This document shows positions 1 through 11,200 of a stretch of DNA of 64,000 nucleotides, piece by piece. The notes under the pieces are model-generated. The model searched no databases. It was not told the origin of the DNA and saw nothing but the letters and a program-made list of their open reading frames with translations. Origin of the DNA: Bedellia somnulentella. Its lineage: Eukaryota; Arthropoda; Insecta; Lepidoptera; Bedelliidae. A program made the translations under genes and the position numbers. Position 1 is the first letter of the stretch. Each line of letters starts with the position of its first letter. The stretch covers positions 13,173,608 through 13,237,607 of the forward strand of contig OY755191.1 in the NCBI GenBank assembly GCA_963576735.1. The letters are read 5' to 3'.

Positions 1-695
1 ACAAAAAGAGCTAATGTTATCTGGAGTCTTGCAAGTGTTCTTCCCTCGCTTAGTTGTGCTAATGATCGGGTTCCAAGCAGGTGGTAATTGCCAACCATCA
101 TCTCTATTGAAGTTTGGATGTTTCTTTATTTCAATAGACTCGCGTATCATTCTAGGTATCAATCGATTCTCTTTTGCTAGAATTGTAGGTTTGTCAAAAC
201 GCATGTTGTGGTTTGGCTTATCGAAGGTGTGTTCACACAAAGCAGATCTTCCAGGACGCCTATTCTTCATATCAGCAATATGTTCTCTAACGCGAGTTGC
301 TACACTACGCTTTGTTTGGCCGATGTATGAAAGACCACACTCACAGTCTAGTTTATAAACGCCTGCATCTTGTAAAGGGATCTGACATTTGATAGGTCTT
401 AGAAACTGACTTATCTTTTGGTGCGGCTTGAAGTAGGTCTTAATGGAAGCACGCTGTAACACAGTACTAATTTTGTCTGTTACACCCTTTACAAAAGATA
501 GAGTTGCAGGGAGTCTTTCAACAGTAGGTGGTTTATCGGAGGAGCGGTGACGTTGGCGGGGCAATTTCAGCTTGTTGTTGTGAAGAACTTGTTTCACATG
601 ACTGAGCTCTCCAGCAAGATGGTGTTCGTCACAAAGATGTTTGGCTCTCTGAAACAAAGTTTTACCAACAGTAGCTAACTGAGATGGATGGTGGT
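1..695 (-). repeat. Inverted arm of the Penelope-like element
   Basis: This is a reverse complement of 982-1676 without visible length differences. It carries the C-terminal RT-linker and GIY-YIG coding sequence on the minus strand. The junction with the central part is at 695/696, right after GGATGGTGGT. Open frames on the plus strand here are antisense shadows. Confidence 0.9.
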
Positions 696-1682
696 CCTCC
701 TCCAATCTCCTCCAATGCACTAAAATCCTTCCCTGTCACTCCTAAGGTTTATAAGAGGTATGTAGATGATACTTTTGCAATCCTACCCAAAAACATAGTC
801 TCTGCATTCTTAGACCATCTTAATTCCATTAACCCTAAGATCCAATTTACAATGGAATTAGAGACTAATAATAGTTTAGCCTTTCTAGATGTCCTCTTGA
901 TAAGGAATTCTGATAACTCAATTAGTCACACAGTTTATAGGAAACCCACCCACACTGATAGGTACCTCAATGGTGACTCACACCACCATCCATCTCAGTT
1001 AGCTACTGTTGGTAAAACTTTGTTTCAGAGAGCCAAACATCTTTGTGACGAACACCATCTTGCTGGAGAGCTCAGTCATGTGAAACAAGTTCTTCACAAC
1101 AACAAGCTGAAATTGCCCCGCCAACGTCACCGCTCCTCCGATAAACCACCTACTGTTGAAAGACTCCCTGCAACTCTACCTTTTGTGAAGGGTGTAACAG
1201 ACAAAATTAGTACTGTGTTACAGCGTGCTTCCATTAAGACCTACTTCAAGCCGCACCAAAAGATAAGTCAGTTTCTAAGACCTATCAAATGTCAGATTCC
1301 TTTACAAGATGCAGGCGTTTATAAACTAGACTGTGAGTGTGGTCTTTCATACATCGGCCAAACAAAGCGTAGTGTAGCAACTCGCGTTAGAGAACATATT
1401 GCTGATATGAAGAATAGGCGTCCTGGAAGATCTGCTTTGTGTGAACACACCTTCGATAAGCCAAACCACCACATGCGTTTTGACAAACCTACAATTCTAG
1501 CAAAAGAGAATCGATTGATACCTAGAATGATACGCGAGTCTATTGAAATAAAGAAACATCCAAACTTCAATAGAGATGATGGTTGGCAATTACCACCTGC
1601 TTGGAACCCGATCATTAGCACAACTAAGCGAGGGAAGAACACTAGCAAGACTCCAGATAACATTAGCTCTTTTTGTACATAG
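684..1682 (+). pseudogene. Penelope-like RT (C-terminal part) and GIY-YIG endonuclease
   Basis: The frame is open for 332 codons and ends with TAG. YVDD, the RT catalytic motif, is at residues 26-29 inside the PKVYKRYVDDTFAI context typical of Penelope elements. The GIY-YIG nuclease begins with GVY at 211-213 and YIG at 223-225, followed by QTKRSVATRVREHI. Everything N-terminal of the RT palm is missing, and the first few codons are read from the inverted arm, so the ATG at 684 is an accident of the rearrangement and not a native start. I infer a dead 5'-truncated copy whose 3' coding half is still intact. Confidence 0.85.
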
Positions 1683-1794
1683 CAAATATTAAACGCAAAT
1701 GTAACTTAAAATGTTGTGAAGGTAGTTAGTATTAATAATTTTATAGTACTGTATAATGACAAATAACACCTCAGTCTTCCCGTGACCATGATAA

Positions 1795-1815
1795 CTGAAA
1801 AGTTTTCGAAACGTC
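1795..1815 (+). other. Hammerhead-ribozyme-like core in the Penelope trailer
   Basis: CTGAAAAG, a short TTTTC partner and CGAAAC followed by GTC resemble the CTGANGA...GAAAC...GTC core of the hammerhead ribozymes known from Penelope elements. The core departs from consensus (CTGAAAA rather than CTGANGA), so this is probably a minimal or decayed ribozyme. Activity cannot be judged by eye. Confidence 0.35.
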
Positions 1816-1880
1816 GGGCTTTAAAAATAATGTAATAATACGCGATTAAAATATCCGAAAATCAAAAGTTGTTTCAATTA

Positions 1881-2299
1881 TACTAATATTTTTTTTATTA
1901 AATGTGTTCTGATTTTGGTGTAAATTAATCGGACTAAGATGTAATAGTCTTCTCTTGAAAACATTGGAAAACGTTTAACATTGGTTGCTTTTGCTTCTGA
2001 GTGCAATTTGATGAGTAAATTAAATGGTTGGTTGATTATTTTTATCGTCGAGTCCCTTCTGTCATACCGTTTGTTATACCGGTGTGACATAACGGATAAA
2101 AAAGTCCGCTCTGTTCGCCTACGCTGTCGAACAGAACGGACTACGAAAAAAGTGTCCGGTTTGTTATACTGGTGAGTTTGACAGGTAAATAATGTTTTAC
2201 TACACAATAATATAATAATATTATTGTGACTGGCGGGACTTGGGAAATTTTCACGAGTGAAAAAACATCAAGAGATAAAAGAACATCAAAACCACATCA
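1881..2299. other. Non-coding; one hairpin and a direct repeat
   Basis: No gene is recognisable. A 15-bp hairpin with one mismatch lies at 2103-2117/2128-2142 (AGTCCGCTCTGTTCG). The motif GTTTGTTATAC occurs on both sides of it, at about 2069 and 2159, which suggests a small foldback repeat. Confidence 0.4.
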
Positions 2300-2503
2300 C
2301 ATCACAAAAAGGGGTAGCCAGAGCTTCAGAATCAGAAAAATCGTCAGCCATTTTTGGGAGTTAAAGGGGATGAATATTGTAGAACAAATGTTTTTGGGGA
2401 TGGGTCTCCAACCGCCGATAAAAAGACCCGATACCCATAGTGCCTCTTACGATCACCCATGGGAAGAAATAGGATAGTGCTATTCTAAGCCGACACTACA
2501 CAG
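2300..2503 (-). repeat. SINE family A, diverged
   Basis: Shows the family A landmarks on the minus strand (GGGTAGCCAGAGC, GGGTCTCCAACCG, CCGACACTACACAGC). The 3' tail is lost. An 83-codon frame over it is not a gene. Confidence 0.75.
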
Positions 2504-2893
2504 CAAAACAAATAAACCATATTTACATATTTTTAATTTATTTTTTAAGTTATCCTGATCAGTTTAAGTTAGCCAACCGCATTATAGGTTCATTTGCGAC
2601 CGTTTTCTTTCTACAATGTCCTGTAACAACCAATTTATATATTTAACAGTAATATAATAAATAAATGATTTATTATAACAAAGCTTTAACACCACATGAC
2701 TGGAAATTTAAATTAACAGAAACTGCAATTTAAAACGCGTGACGGTTGAAATCAGCCGAAAATAACTTGTGCTCAAGAACCTTTAGATATTGATATGTTT
2801 ATTTACAGATATGATCCATAAAGTGTTAAGATTTTAAAGTATTTAATATTATTTTAAATCTTTTTGTTCATGAAAACCTCATGTGGGGAGTAT
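2504..2893. other. AT-rich, nothing recognised
   Basis: I see no open frame, known repeat or RNA fold in this stretch. Confidence 0.5.
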
Positions 2894-3044
2894 TACTAAT
2901 AAATAAAGAATAAATAAAGGAAAGAAAAATTTCGACACGGTGGCTCAATTGCCAGAGCGTCGGGGCTTATACCCGAGGTCGCGGGTACGATTCCCGCCTG
3001 TGTCGAAATTTTTCTTTCCTTTATTTATTCTTTATTTATTAGTA
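2894..3044. repeat. Perfect 45-bp inverted repeat around a tRNA-like loop
   Basis: The arms 2894-2938 and 3000-3044 are exact reverse complements over all 45 positions, separated by 61 nt. The inner end of the stem is the acceptor stem of the tRNA-like sequence at 2934-3005; the outer part is an AT-rich tract built from AATAAATAAAG units. No target duplication was found. It could be a foldback mobile element that has captured a tRNA, or a tRNA gene caught in a palindromic duplication. Confidence 0.85.
2934..3005 (+). tRNA. tRNA-like cloverleaf (possible pseudogene)
   Basis: All four stems can be drawn: acceptor GACACGG with CTGTGTC (one G-T pair), D stem GCTC with GAGC, anticodon stem TCGGG with CCCGA, T stem GCGGG with CCCGC. 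The anticodon loop reads GCTTATA, so position 33 is C instead of the near-invariant T, the D loop lacks GG and the T loop starts TACGA instead of TTCGA. These departures argue for a pseudogene or tRNA-derived element; the formal anticodon would be TTA. Box A and box B are recognisable but imperfect. Confidence 0.45.
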
Positions 3045-3342
3045 TTTAATATTATTTCTTAGGTACCTTAATTTTATAATCCTAGTTAGATTCGAAAAGT
3101 TAACATTGTTTTTACACGATGTGTTATACATTAAAAGCTTATAATCTATTAAAGGATCACATCCATTTTATACATAGCTTAGATCTATTGGACATTTACT
3201 TAATATTTATAAGAAAAACTGTTACTGACTACAGAGAAAGTTATATGAATGGAATTTAGTTTGTGTCAATATCAACATACACTATTAACACACTTTTTTA
3301 TCTCTCGCGGTTTGTAGAAATCATATAAAATAATCTGGCTTG

Positions 3343-3480
3343 CGCCCGATTTCTGAATTGAGTATTCCAACTGAGAACAACTTAAGTATCGTTCTGTCAC
3401 ATTGATATCTTAACAACTGAATGAGACAAAACGATACTTAAGTCGTTCTCAGCTTGAATAATCAATTCAGAAATCGGGCG
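3343..3480. repeat. Foldback repeat 1 (MITE-like hairpin)
   Basis: Arms of 56 nt at 3343-3398 and 3425-3480 pair with five mismatches around a 26-nt loop. The ends read CGCCCGATTTCTG and its complement. Confidence 0.8.
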
Positions 3481-3486
3481 TTAACC

Positions 3487-3613
3487 AACGACAATATTTT
3501 TAAATCACTTACGTGATATGTTGAATCACTGGCAGTCCATGACTACGGCACTAGTAGGTGTGCCGAAATGTCGGGCAAACATATCACTGAAGTGATTTAA
3601 AAATATTGTCGTT
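3487..3613. repeat. Foldback repeat 2 (MITE-like hairpin)
   Basis: Arms of 36 nt at 3487-3522 and 3578-3613 pair with two mismatches; the ends read AACGACAATATTTTT. It starts only 6 bp after foldback repeat 1. Confidence 0.8.
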
Positions 3614-3669
3614 CGTTAATCCCGATTATTATATAATAATGCCTAACTATCAAATACAAAACATTGGTA

Positions 3670-3730
3670 ATGGTGGTAATAAAAGTCCCTGCCTACCCCA
3701 ATGGGAACTAATAGGGTGAGTATGTATTTT
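3670..3730 (+). repeat. LINE E 3' end fragment
   Basis: Carries the CCTACCCCAATGGGAACTAA...GTGAGTATGTAT terminus of LINE E (see 26991-27795). The upstream part is missing. Confidence 0.6.
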
Positions 3731-4060
3731 TATTGCCATCTGCGGTACCTTAGTAATTTAGCTAGGCTTCTTCTGTTATCATTCTCTTCGGCAGGTGTTA
3801 GCGCCAAATCCAGCCTACCTCTGCCTCTAAACCAAAAAACTCGTAGCTAAAACATTTTCTTTTATGTATAATTTATTTTATAAATAGGTACCAATGAATA
3901 ACCCCCCGATTCAGTATAAAAAAAGAAATGAAGAATATCCTGTTAAAATATGAGATACTGGATAATTTGGAACGTCTAATCTCAGATTGTTTGTAGATAG
4001 TAAATCAGAGCTGTTGTGACTTAAGCTACCAGGATTCTAAATAACAAATTACACATAGTA

Positions 4061-4542
4061 TTTCGGTATGCAAAGTTTTTTTTTGGTATTTATTAAATAT
4101 TTTTATTCGATAGCAAACAAGAAAAAAAAACTGGTTTCAATATTTTTCATTTAAAATGAGTAATTGTAAAGTTAAGAATTTTTAAAGATTGCTTAACTTT
4201 TGCTCTTAATGACGTCATCGATTGAAAATATCACGTAGCAACATGCAAATGAAGCGAAATGTTTGATAAAAATGTTGCTGGTTGCAAAACATTTAACGAA
4301 TTTGTGGTCTCATGTGAAATTATTACGCTATTATACTAAACAAACCTATGATTTTCGATATTTTATTAATAAACTGCAAAAACGGATGTCTTTGAAGGTC
4401 AAATACTGTTGCAGTTTTTTGATAAAATAATTGTCATCTTAGCTTTTTTTGGTATTATTTCAAGAAAATATTGTTTCAAAACATAATATCTCGAAATGGT
4501 TTCGGATTCAGCTCGACTTTTGAAAAACTTTGCATACCGAAA
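4061..4542. mobile_element. Small non-autonomous DNA element with 20-bp ITRs
   Basis: TTTCGGTATGCAAAG at 4061 recurs as an exact inverted copy ending at 4542; the match covers 20 of 20 bp. The 482-bp interior is non-coding. No clear target duplication is seen, so the superfamily is open. Confidence 0.7.
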
Positions 4543-4745
4543 CTGATTAGGGAAAGAAGTAGTCGAAAAGCTGGCAAAATTATTCTTAATTTCTTTCTTT
4601 TATTTATCATTAATATCAACATTCCTTGAGTCGATATCTGATAGTAACTAAGTAATTGTTGGATGCGAAACTAAATGGACCCTTTTCTGTGAGTATTAAA
4701 TAAAAATGAATATTATTGGCGTGGGTACAGTAAAACCATGATAAA

Positions 4746-4994
4746 TGGTTGTTAACGGTGAGGGAAAACATCGTGAGGAAACCCACATGGCTGAGTTGTA
4801 CTTAGTCATGTGACAGTGTATTCGTACAAAACGGCGATAGGCCTGCCCCCTATCACGTGAGTACACTGTCCATGCAAAACGTGGGTACTCTGAACACCAG
4901 GTGACAAATTCACGTGATGTTCAGAAGTATTAGTACCTCTGCCAACCCCTTCGGGGATATTCGGCGTGAACGTTTATGTTATGTTATGTTATGT
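4746..4994 (+). repeat. SINE family B, 5'-truncated
   Basis: Body and tail of family B, starting at GGTTGTTAACGGTGAGGG and ending in a run of TTATG units. The tRNA-like head is absent. Confidence 0.85.
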
Positions 4995-5167
4995 ACAGTA
5001 AAATAAGAAAAATTGACACAGTCAGTTTCTCGTCAAATGTCTCATTAAATATTACATATAAAATAATACTCAATTAATTAACTTGGACGAAAACATGAAA
5101 ATAATCTCTGTAGTCAATATTATATACATAATTTTCACATTAACACGTTTCATCTAATTCAACTTCA

Positions 5168-5292
5168 TCATCTTATATCGAACATCATTTCGCAGAACAT
5201 TGTAAGTACGATGAGAGTAATTGGTAAGATGAGATGACGGTTGTTGCTGATTAAAGACTTTGTCCCACTCTGTAGCTCCGCCAGACTCGAAC
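5168..5292 (-). CDS. Dpr-like gene, last exon
   Basis: The acceptor is TTGTCTCAG at the 5292 side. The exon must be read in the phase set by exon 4, which leaves one base (G) over. That frame gives GSSLAELQSGTKS, then a basic residue, the hydrophobic run and CEMMFDIR before TGA. A longer open frame across the same DNA (5154-5363) is in another phase and ignores the splice site. Confidence 0.8.
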
Positions 5293-8200
5293 CTGAGACA
5301 ATAAATAATTACAGTTTTGTTAGACTTCTGGTGCGATATTAAATCATAGTAAGGTCGTTTCAAAGTGCTTTTAGTTATTAGATAAATAGTTGTGCTTGTG
5401 GTATTTTGTCTAGATTATTGAATTGAGTAAAGGTCACTTTATTACTGAAAGCCTCAGATATCACACAGATTTGGAATAAATTAATGTTCACGCTGTAAAT
5501 CTACAGAGGAACCATAAATCTAAGGAAATAAAACTTTTGAAAATATACATACATACATATACTCATGGCTTTAAATCCCTAGAAGGGTTAGCCAGAGCTA
5601 AGGAATTCGAAATTCCTCAGCCACGTTTGGAAAGTTGAGTGGGGAAAAGATGGTGGAATAAAGGTTGTTGGTGATGGGTCTCCAACCGCATCGCCTAAAA
5701 ATCCCTTAAAAGCCCCAATTTCGTTAGTCGCCTCTAACGTACACTCACCGGAAGAAATGGGGTAGTCCTATTCTAAGGCGACACTACACAGCACATTGTA
5801 ATGTAATAATTGTAATGATATAAAAAAGCTGTGTAGATTCGGCTTAGAATAGCACTACCTCATTTCTTCTCGTAGTTGTTTGTAAATGGCAACTAAGAAT
5901 ATTGGGGTTTTTAAAGTGAATTTTTGGCGATGCACTTGGAATGGAAACCCATCACCAAAAACTTTTGCTTTACAAACTTTTCCCCATTCATTATTCCGAA
6001 GCTCTGGCTACCCCTTCTAAGGCGTGAGTATTTAAATGTATGTATGCTTTTAAACAATAAATAATGACCAGCTTAAATTTTAAGAATTTTAGTAACAATA
6101 TCTGTGTTTTACACAATTAACAGCTTTTAAGAGCTCAATCCAATTAGTATCAGCGTACTTGAGAATGCTTGAGACACAATCCAAGTTAAAATAATTTGTA
6201 CCTTTCCTCTTACTGATATAATGAAGTCTCCATTAATTACTAAATATTTGGTTGGTAAAGCAAATTCAAATTCCATAACAAAATACCAATATTCAGGGTT
6301 GTGAGTCCTGAATAATATTATTTGAGCGGTAACATATGAATTATTATAATCATAATAATCATAATCATTTATTCGTTGTAAATGCGGGTTACAAGGTTGT
6401 TATACATCGTATTATTAATATTATATTTTGTATTGGATATGTTATTTTAAAATATTGTTGTATCTTCCAGCATACATACAGCTCCGTGTAGTGTCGGCTT
6501 AGAATATCACTACCCCATTTCTACCCGTGAGTGATCGCAAGAGGCGACTAAGGGTATTGGGGCTTTTTAAGTGATTTTTGGGCGATGTGGTTGGAGACCC
6601 GTCACCAAAAACATTTATTATTACCATCTTTTTCCCAATCAACATCCAAAAGTGGCTGAGGAATTTCTCATTCCAAAGCTCTGGCTACCCCGTTAAGGGA
6701 TTTATAGCCGTAAGTATATGTGTGTATGTATCTCGTACATACAGCAATAGGTCGAAAAGATATTAATAGTTTGAAAATGTTAATAAAAGCAAATTAATTT
6801 TCACATACATAAATACACAATATACAAAGAGTGCGAAATAGAACGCAATAATCAATTTTTAAAAATACTACAAAGATGGAATTCCATTTAACAGTATTAC
6901 ACCTTTGTAATTGAGGCTTGTATCAGAGATCGGCGGAAACATTCAGATATTTGACTTTCTGAACCACAACCGGAAGTAAAATCTATAACTGAACAGCTAG
7001 CCTAATGAAAGATATTTAAATTTGTGGAATGCTCCCATTTTATGTAAGGGATATTTAAACTAGATAGGCATGAATGCTTCGCGATGCTGAATTGGAGCGA
7101 AGTTTTGTTTATATTTGTTTCCCATAGACTAAGATGGGAAACTTTTAAGGTAAACTATTCCTCAACGACAATATTTTTTCGAAAAAAACTCACCGTCACG
7201 ACCTGGTCCTGGATGCTTATGACCATCATGTAAAGTTTGGTAGAGATCGGTTCAGCTGTTTAGGAGGAGCGATATTACAAGCGCTATACAAAAGTCGGGG
7301 GTAAATGGAGTCCTTTTGCTATGCGACAGAATATAACATCATTCCATTTGACCGTTAATGAAGTTGATATTTTAGACCTTATGTCTAAATGAAGGTAGGT
7401 CCCAAGTACTCAGAGTCATAAGACTATTAAGGGGTATAATTAATTAACAATAAGATATTGGATTGAATCAGGCGTTACTTTCCGAAAATCCATAGCAATA
7501 ACTGCAGTCTTCATGCAACATGCACTGTGCACCGCCCGCCCTCCCACTTGCACTTGCTCCGGCGGTGCACAGTGCATGATGCATGAAGACTGCAGTTATT
7601 TAGCGGAATTAAGCGAAGAAATTTATTCATATTAGTATTAATTAACAATAAGTAAAATATTAAATGGCAATGGTCTGGGCACATTCCACGCCGAGCTAAA
7701 AGCCGTTCGAGCTCAACTGCATCTGAAGTGGCGGCCACGTACGTACATGGCACGCACAAAGTGAACCCACGACTTGGTGAAAGTTTGCAGGAATCCGATG
7801 GATGAGGTGGACACACAGGATCAGCTGTTGAATAAATGTTTAGGGAAGGCCTATTTCCAGCAATGGATGTTTATTGGCTGGTGATGATGATGATGAAGTT
7901 AAAGAATATTACCTTGTAAAACGTGCACTCTAGTCGTAGCTTTTAGTTGCATTGGTGACGCCATCAAGCAAGTGTAGTTACCCGCGTCTTCCATCCTCAA
8001 ATTTGCTACCTATAGGGAAAAAAGCATTTATTATTTATTAACCGTATTGGGGCTTTTAAGAAATTTTTGGGCGATGCGGTTGGAGACCCATCACCAACAA
8101 CCTTTATTTCACCATCTTTTCCCCACTCAACTTTCCAAAAGTGGCTGAGGAATTTCTAATTCCTTAGCTCTGGCTACCCCTTCTAGGGATTTATAGCCGT

Positions 8201-11200
8201 GATATGTATGTATGTATGTATTTATTTATATAAAATTATTTATTATATACGTGCATATAGCACTGATCAAATTAGCCCCTAGAAAGGAATCTTTGGTTAG
8301 GGGTACTCACTCGATGATCTATTTAATAATATATAATACATAAAATCAAGCAACAAGACCAAAAACTCACATTCATATGCATCATAAAAACGAACACTCG
8401 CTGCGGGATTCAAACGTGAGACTTCTGAAACCAGACGCTAGCACCCTACCAACTAGGGCGTTATCATATTTTGATCCACCAATTTTGCTAAAACTTAATT
8501 TCATATCACTTAGAGACATTTGATAATTCAAATATTGGCACAAACTCTAACGACATACTTGCTTCTACACTATTATACTATAAAACACTAACTTTGTTAC
8601 GAAATCAAAAGCATTGCAATTTATACTTCTTCTTATTAAATTTCCAACAGCCCCGTGTAACATATATTGCTATTTTAAAGCTTTAAAATTACTTGAATTG
8701 GTATCGTGAATAATGTTTTATATCGACGTTTACTACAATGGAGAAGCTATAAAAATTTATAAAGTGATGCTTCGGTACCTTAATAGGTTGTTCGTGTGAA
8801 GTAAACCTAATTTCTCATATACGTTCCAATTTTCAGTGAACGAGTTTTAAACAATATTTTACGAGTATAATTGCCCGGTTGAGTTTGGTTCAAAAATGAG
8901 GCTATTTTAAGCAATATACATACATATACTTACGGCTATAAATCCCAAAAAGGGGTAGCCAAAGCTAAGGAATTGGAAATTCATCAGCCGCTTTTGGAAA
9001 GTTGAGTAGGGAAAAGATGGTAAAATAAAGGTTGTTGGTAATGGGTCTCCAACCGCATCGCCCAAAAATCCCTTAATAGCCCCAATACCGTTAGTCGCCT
9101 CTTACGTACACCCACCAAAAGAAATGGGGTAGTGCTATTTCAGGCTGACACTACACAGCAATATACGTACGTCAATAAACTCACGGTATAAAATCTCAAA
9201 AAAGGTAGTCAGAGAGTCAATGATTGTATGGAGGCCAGTCCCTAAGAACTATTATTTTCAATCTTTTTCCTACTGAACTTTCAAAAGGGGCGGAGAAAAA
9301 TCTTATTCTGAAGCTCTGGCTATTCCTTATAGAGTTTTATAGCCATGAGTATATGTATATGTCGGCTTAGAATAATACTACCCCATTTCTGCCGGTGGGT
9401 GTTCGTAAGAGGCGACTAACGGTATTGGGGTTTTTAAGGGATTTTTGGGCGATGCGGTTGGAGACCCATCAACAACATCCTTTATTTTGCCATCTTTTCC
9501 CCACGCAACTTTCAAAAAATAGCTGAGGAACTTCTAGTTCCTTAGCTCTGGCTACCCCTTCTAGGGATTTATAGCCGTGAGTATATGTATGAACATGTAT
9601 GAATCTAATGATAACCCCAAATCGCATCAGTCTAATTATTCCCATTGAAGCCATTTGAAATAGAAAACAATAACGACTTATAATCAAAGTATCGTAAAGC
9701 GACATGTAATTGCTGTAATCAAGTATGCGGTAAATTAATTTATGTAGTTAGGCTTTTGAGGCCGCTTATTATAATTATCAGCATCAAATTCATGAAGCCG
9801 AGTGGAATAGTGATACTGTGGATTTCGAATTTGAAATGATATTTTTCTTTATTATGTACTCTCTTTCCGTTTAGTGTCGGCTTAGAATAACACTACCCCA
9901 TTTCTACCCGTGGGTGATTGTAAGAGGCGACTAAGGGTATAGAGGCTTTTTAAGTGTTTTTGGGCGATGTGGTTGGAGACCCGTCACCATAAACATTTAT
10001 TATTACCATCTTTTCCCCAATCAACTTCCAAGAGGCTGAGGAATTTCTCATTCCAAAGCTCTGGCTACCCCGTTAAGGGATTTATAACCGTGAGTATAAT
10101 GTATGTATGTTTCTAAAATAAACATTTGGATGTAAGTATATACAAACATACATACATATACTCACGCCATTTTTTCCCATTGGGGAAGGCAGAGACTATT
10201 GATCACAACTTTGTACGATCCTGACAAACCTCTCTAGCTTTGTTGACATCCATCAGTCGTTTTATACATGCTCTTTTATTCTTCATACTTCGGACGCATG
10301 AGTTTTTGAGCACAATCTCTATTTGATCCAGTTGGGTAAGTTTAGATTTTACAATCACAGTTACAAATATCGGTGCAAAAATAAAAAAAAACAAATCTTT
10401 CAAGAGATGGCATGTATTAAATTGGGCCAATAAGCGGTTAAACGATCCAAGTACAAGGGCTCACCTGGTTTGGCTAAGTGCGGAAACCTGTCGGGTTCCA
10501 GAGCACTAATAATAGTGAAGACTATGTAAAAGGGTGGAAAATAGTGTTATTCATGAACGATGTGGTCCGAAGAGGATTTTGTGTGCATGATAGAAAAAGG
10601 AATAATATTGTTGTTAGCACAGATGGAAAAGAAGGATGAGGCCAATGCCAATGTAGGTTTTATTTTCAGTAGAGGACGACCACACACATGACTTTTGATA
10701 AGCAGATAAATACGTTTATACAAAAAGCGGAGGTCCGACATTTGACGAATAAAAGAGCATGTATGAGAAAAAATATGAATTTATGGGAAGCGCAAGAAAT
10801 GTGTCAGGATTACAAATTTCTATCTACTGTAACATTTTATTAATCCATTTCCGGTATATATCAACATTTCATCTGATACTCTGTTAGTGATATCGGTTAC
10901 TGATTTGATTTGAGACTTATTAACATTAATTGATATCCTTTCGGTACAATTATACGTTTTAGTTATAATGGGTTAAATAATAGTTGTCCTTTTGACTGGT
11001 ACTACTGCAGAGCTAGATGTATAGCCGGCCATTCGACCGGAACGCGGGGAATTTCGTAGGAATACTATAGGAGTGATAACATGTTTTGAGTCATTACTGT
11101 ACAATTTGATCAATATAAAAGTTGTTGTAAATAAACTGTTTCATTTCGAGAAAAAGGTAGAATAAGTGAGGTGCAGTTATACACTACTCCAATGGAAATG

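Larger units (their letters stand above)
1..1880 (+). mobile_element. Penelope-like element, palindromic copy
   Basis: The stretch holds the end of a Penelope-like reverse transcriptase followed by a GIY-YIG endonuclease, which together identify the Penelope class. Its last 695 bp of coding sequence (982-1676) also occur as a reverse complement at 1-695, so the copy reads inverted arm, 286-bp unique centre, direct arm. The arms have equal length and I saw only a handful of differences. The 3' trailer runs to about 1880 and contains a GAAACGTCGGG block. The left arm touches the window edge, so the element may continue outside. It is 5'-truncated and not autonomous. Confidence 0.85.

Noticed and set aside
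14..358. 114-codon frame, mirrored at 1319-1663 on the minus strand
   Set aside because: Both are antisense to the GIY-YIG coding sequence of the Penelope-like element and duplicate each other only because of the palindrome.
5154..5363. 69-codon minus-strand frame over the last Dpr exon
   Set aside because: Wrong phase. Exon 4 leaves one base, and the frame this sets gives the expected hydrophobic C-terminus; the longer frame crosses the splice acceptor.
5545..6730. Regularly spaced similar repeats that could suggest a CRISPR-like array
   Set aside because: These are full SINEs in both orientations with eukaryotic gene context; no short constant repeat with unique spacers exists.
7511..7816. 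101-codon minus-strand frame
   Set aside because: It spans the 40-bp hairpin and the antisense of an RTE-type LINE end, with no domain.
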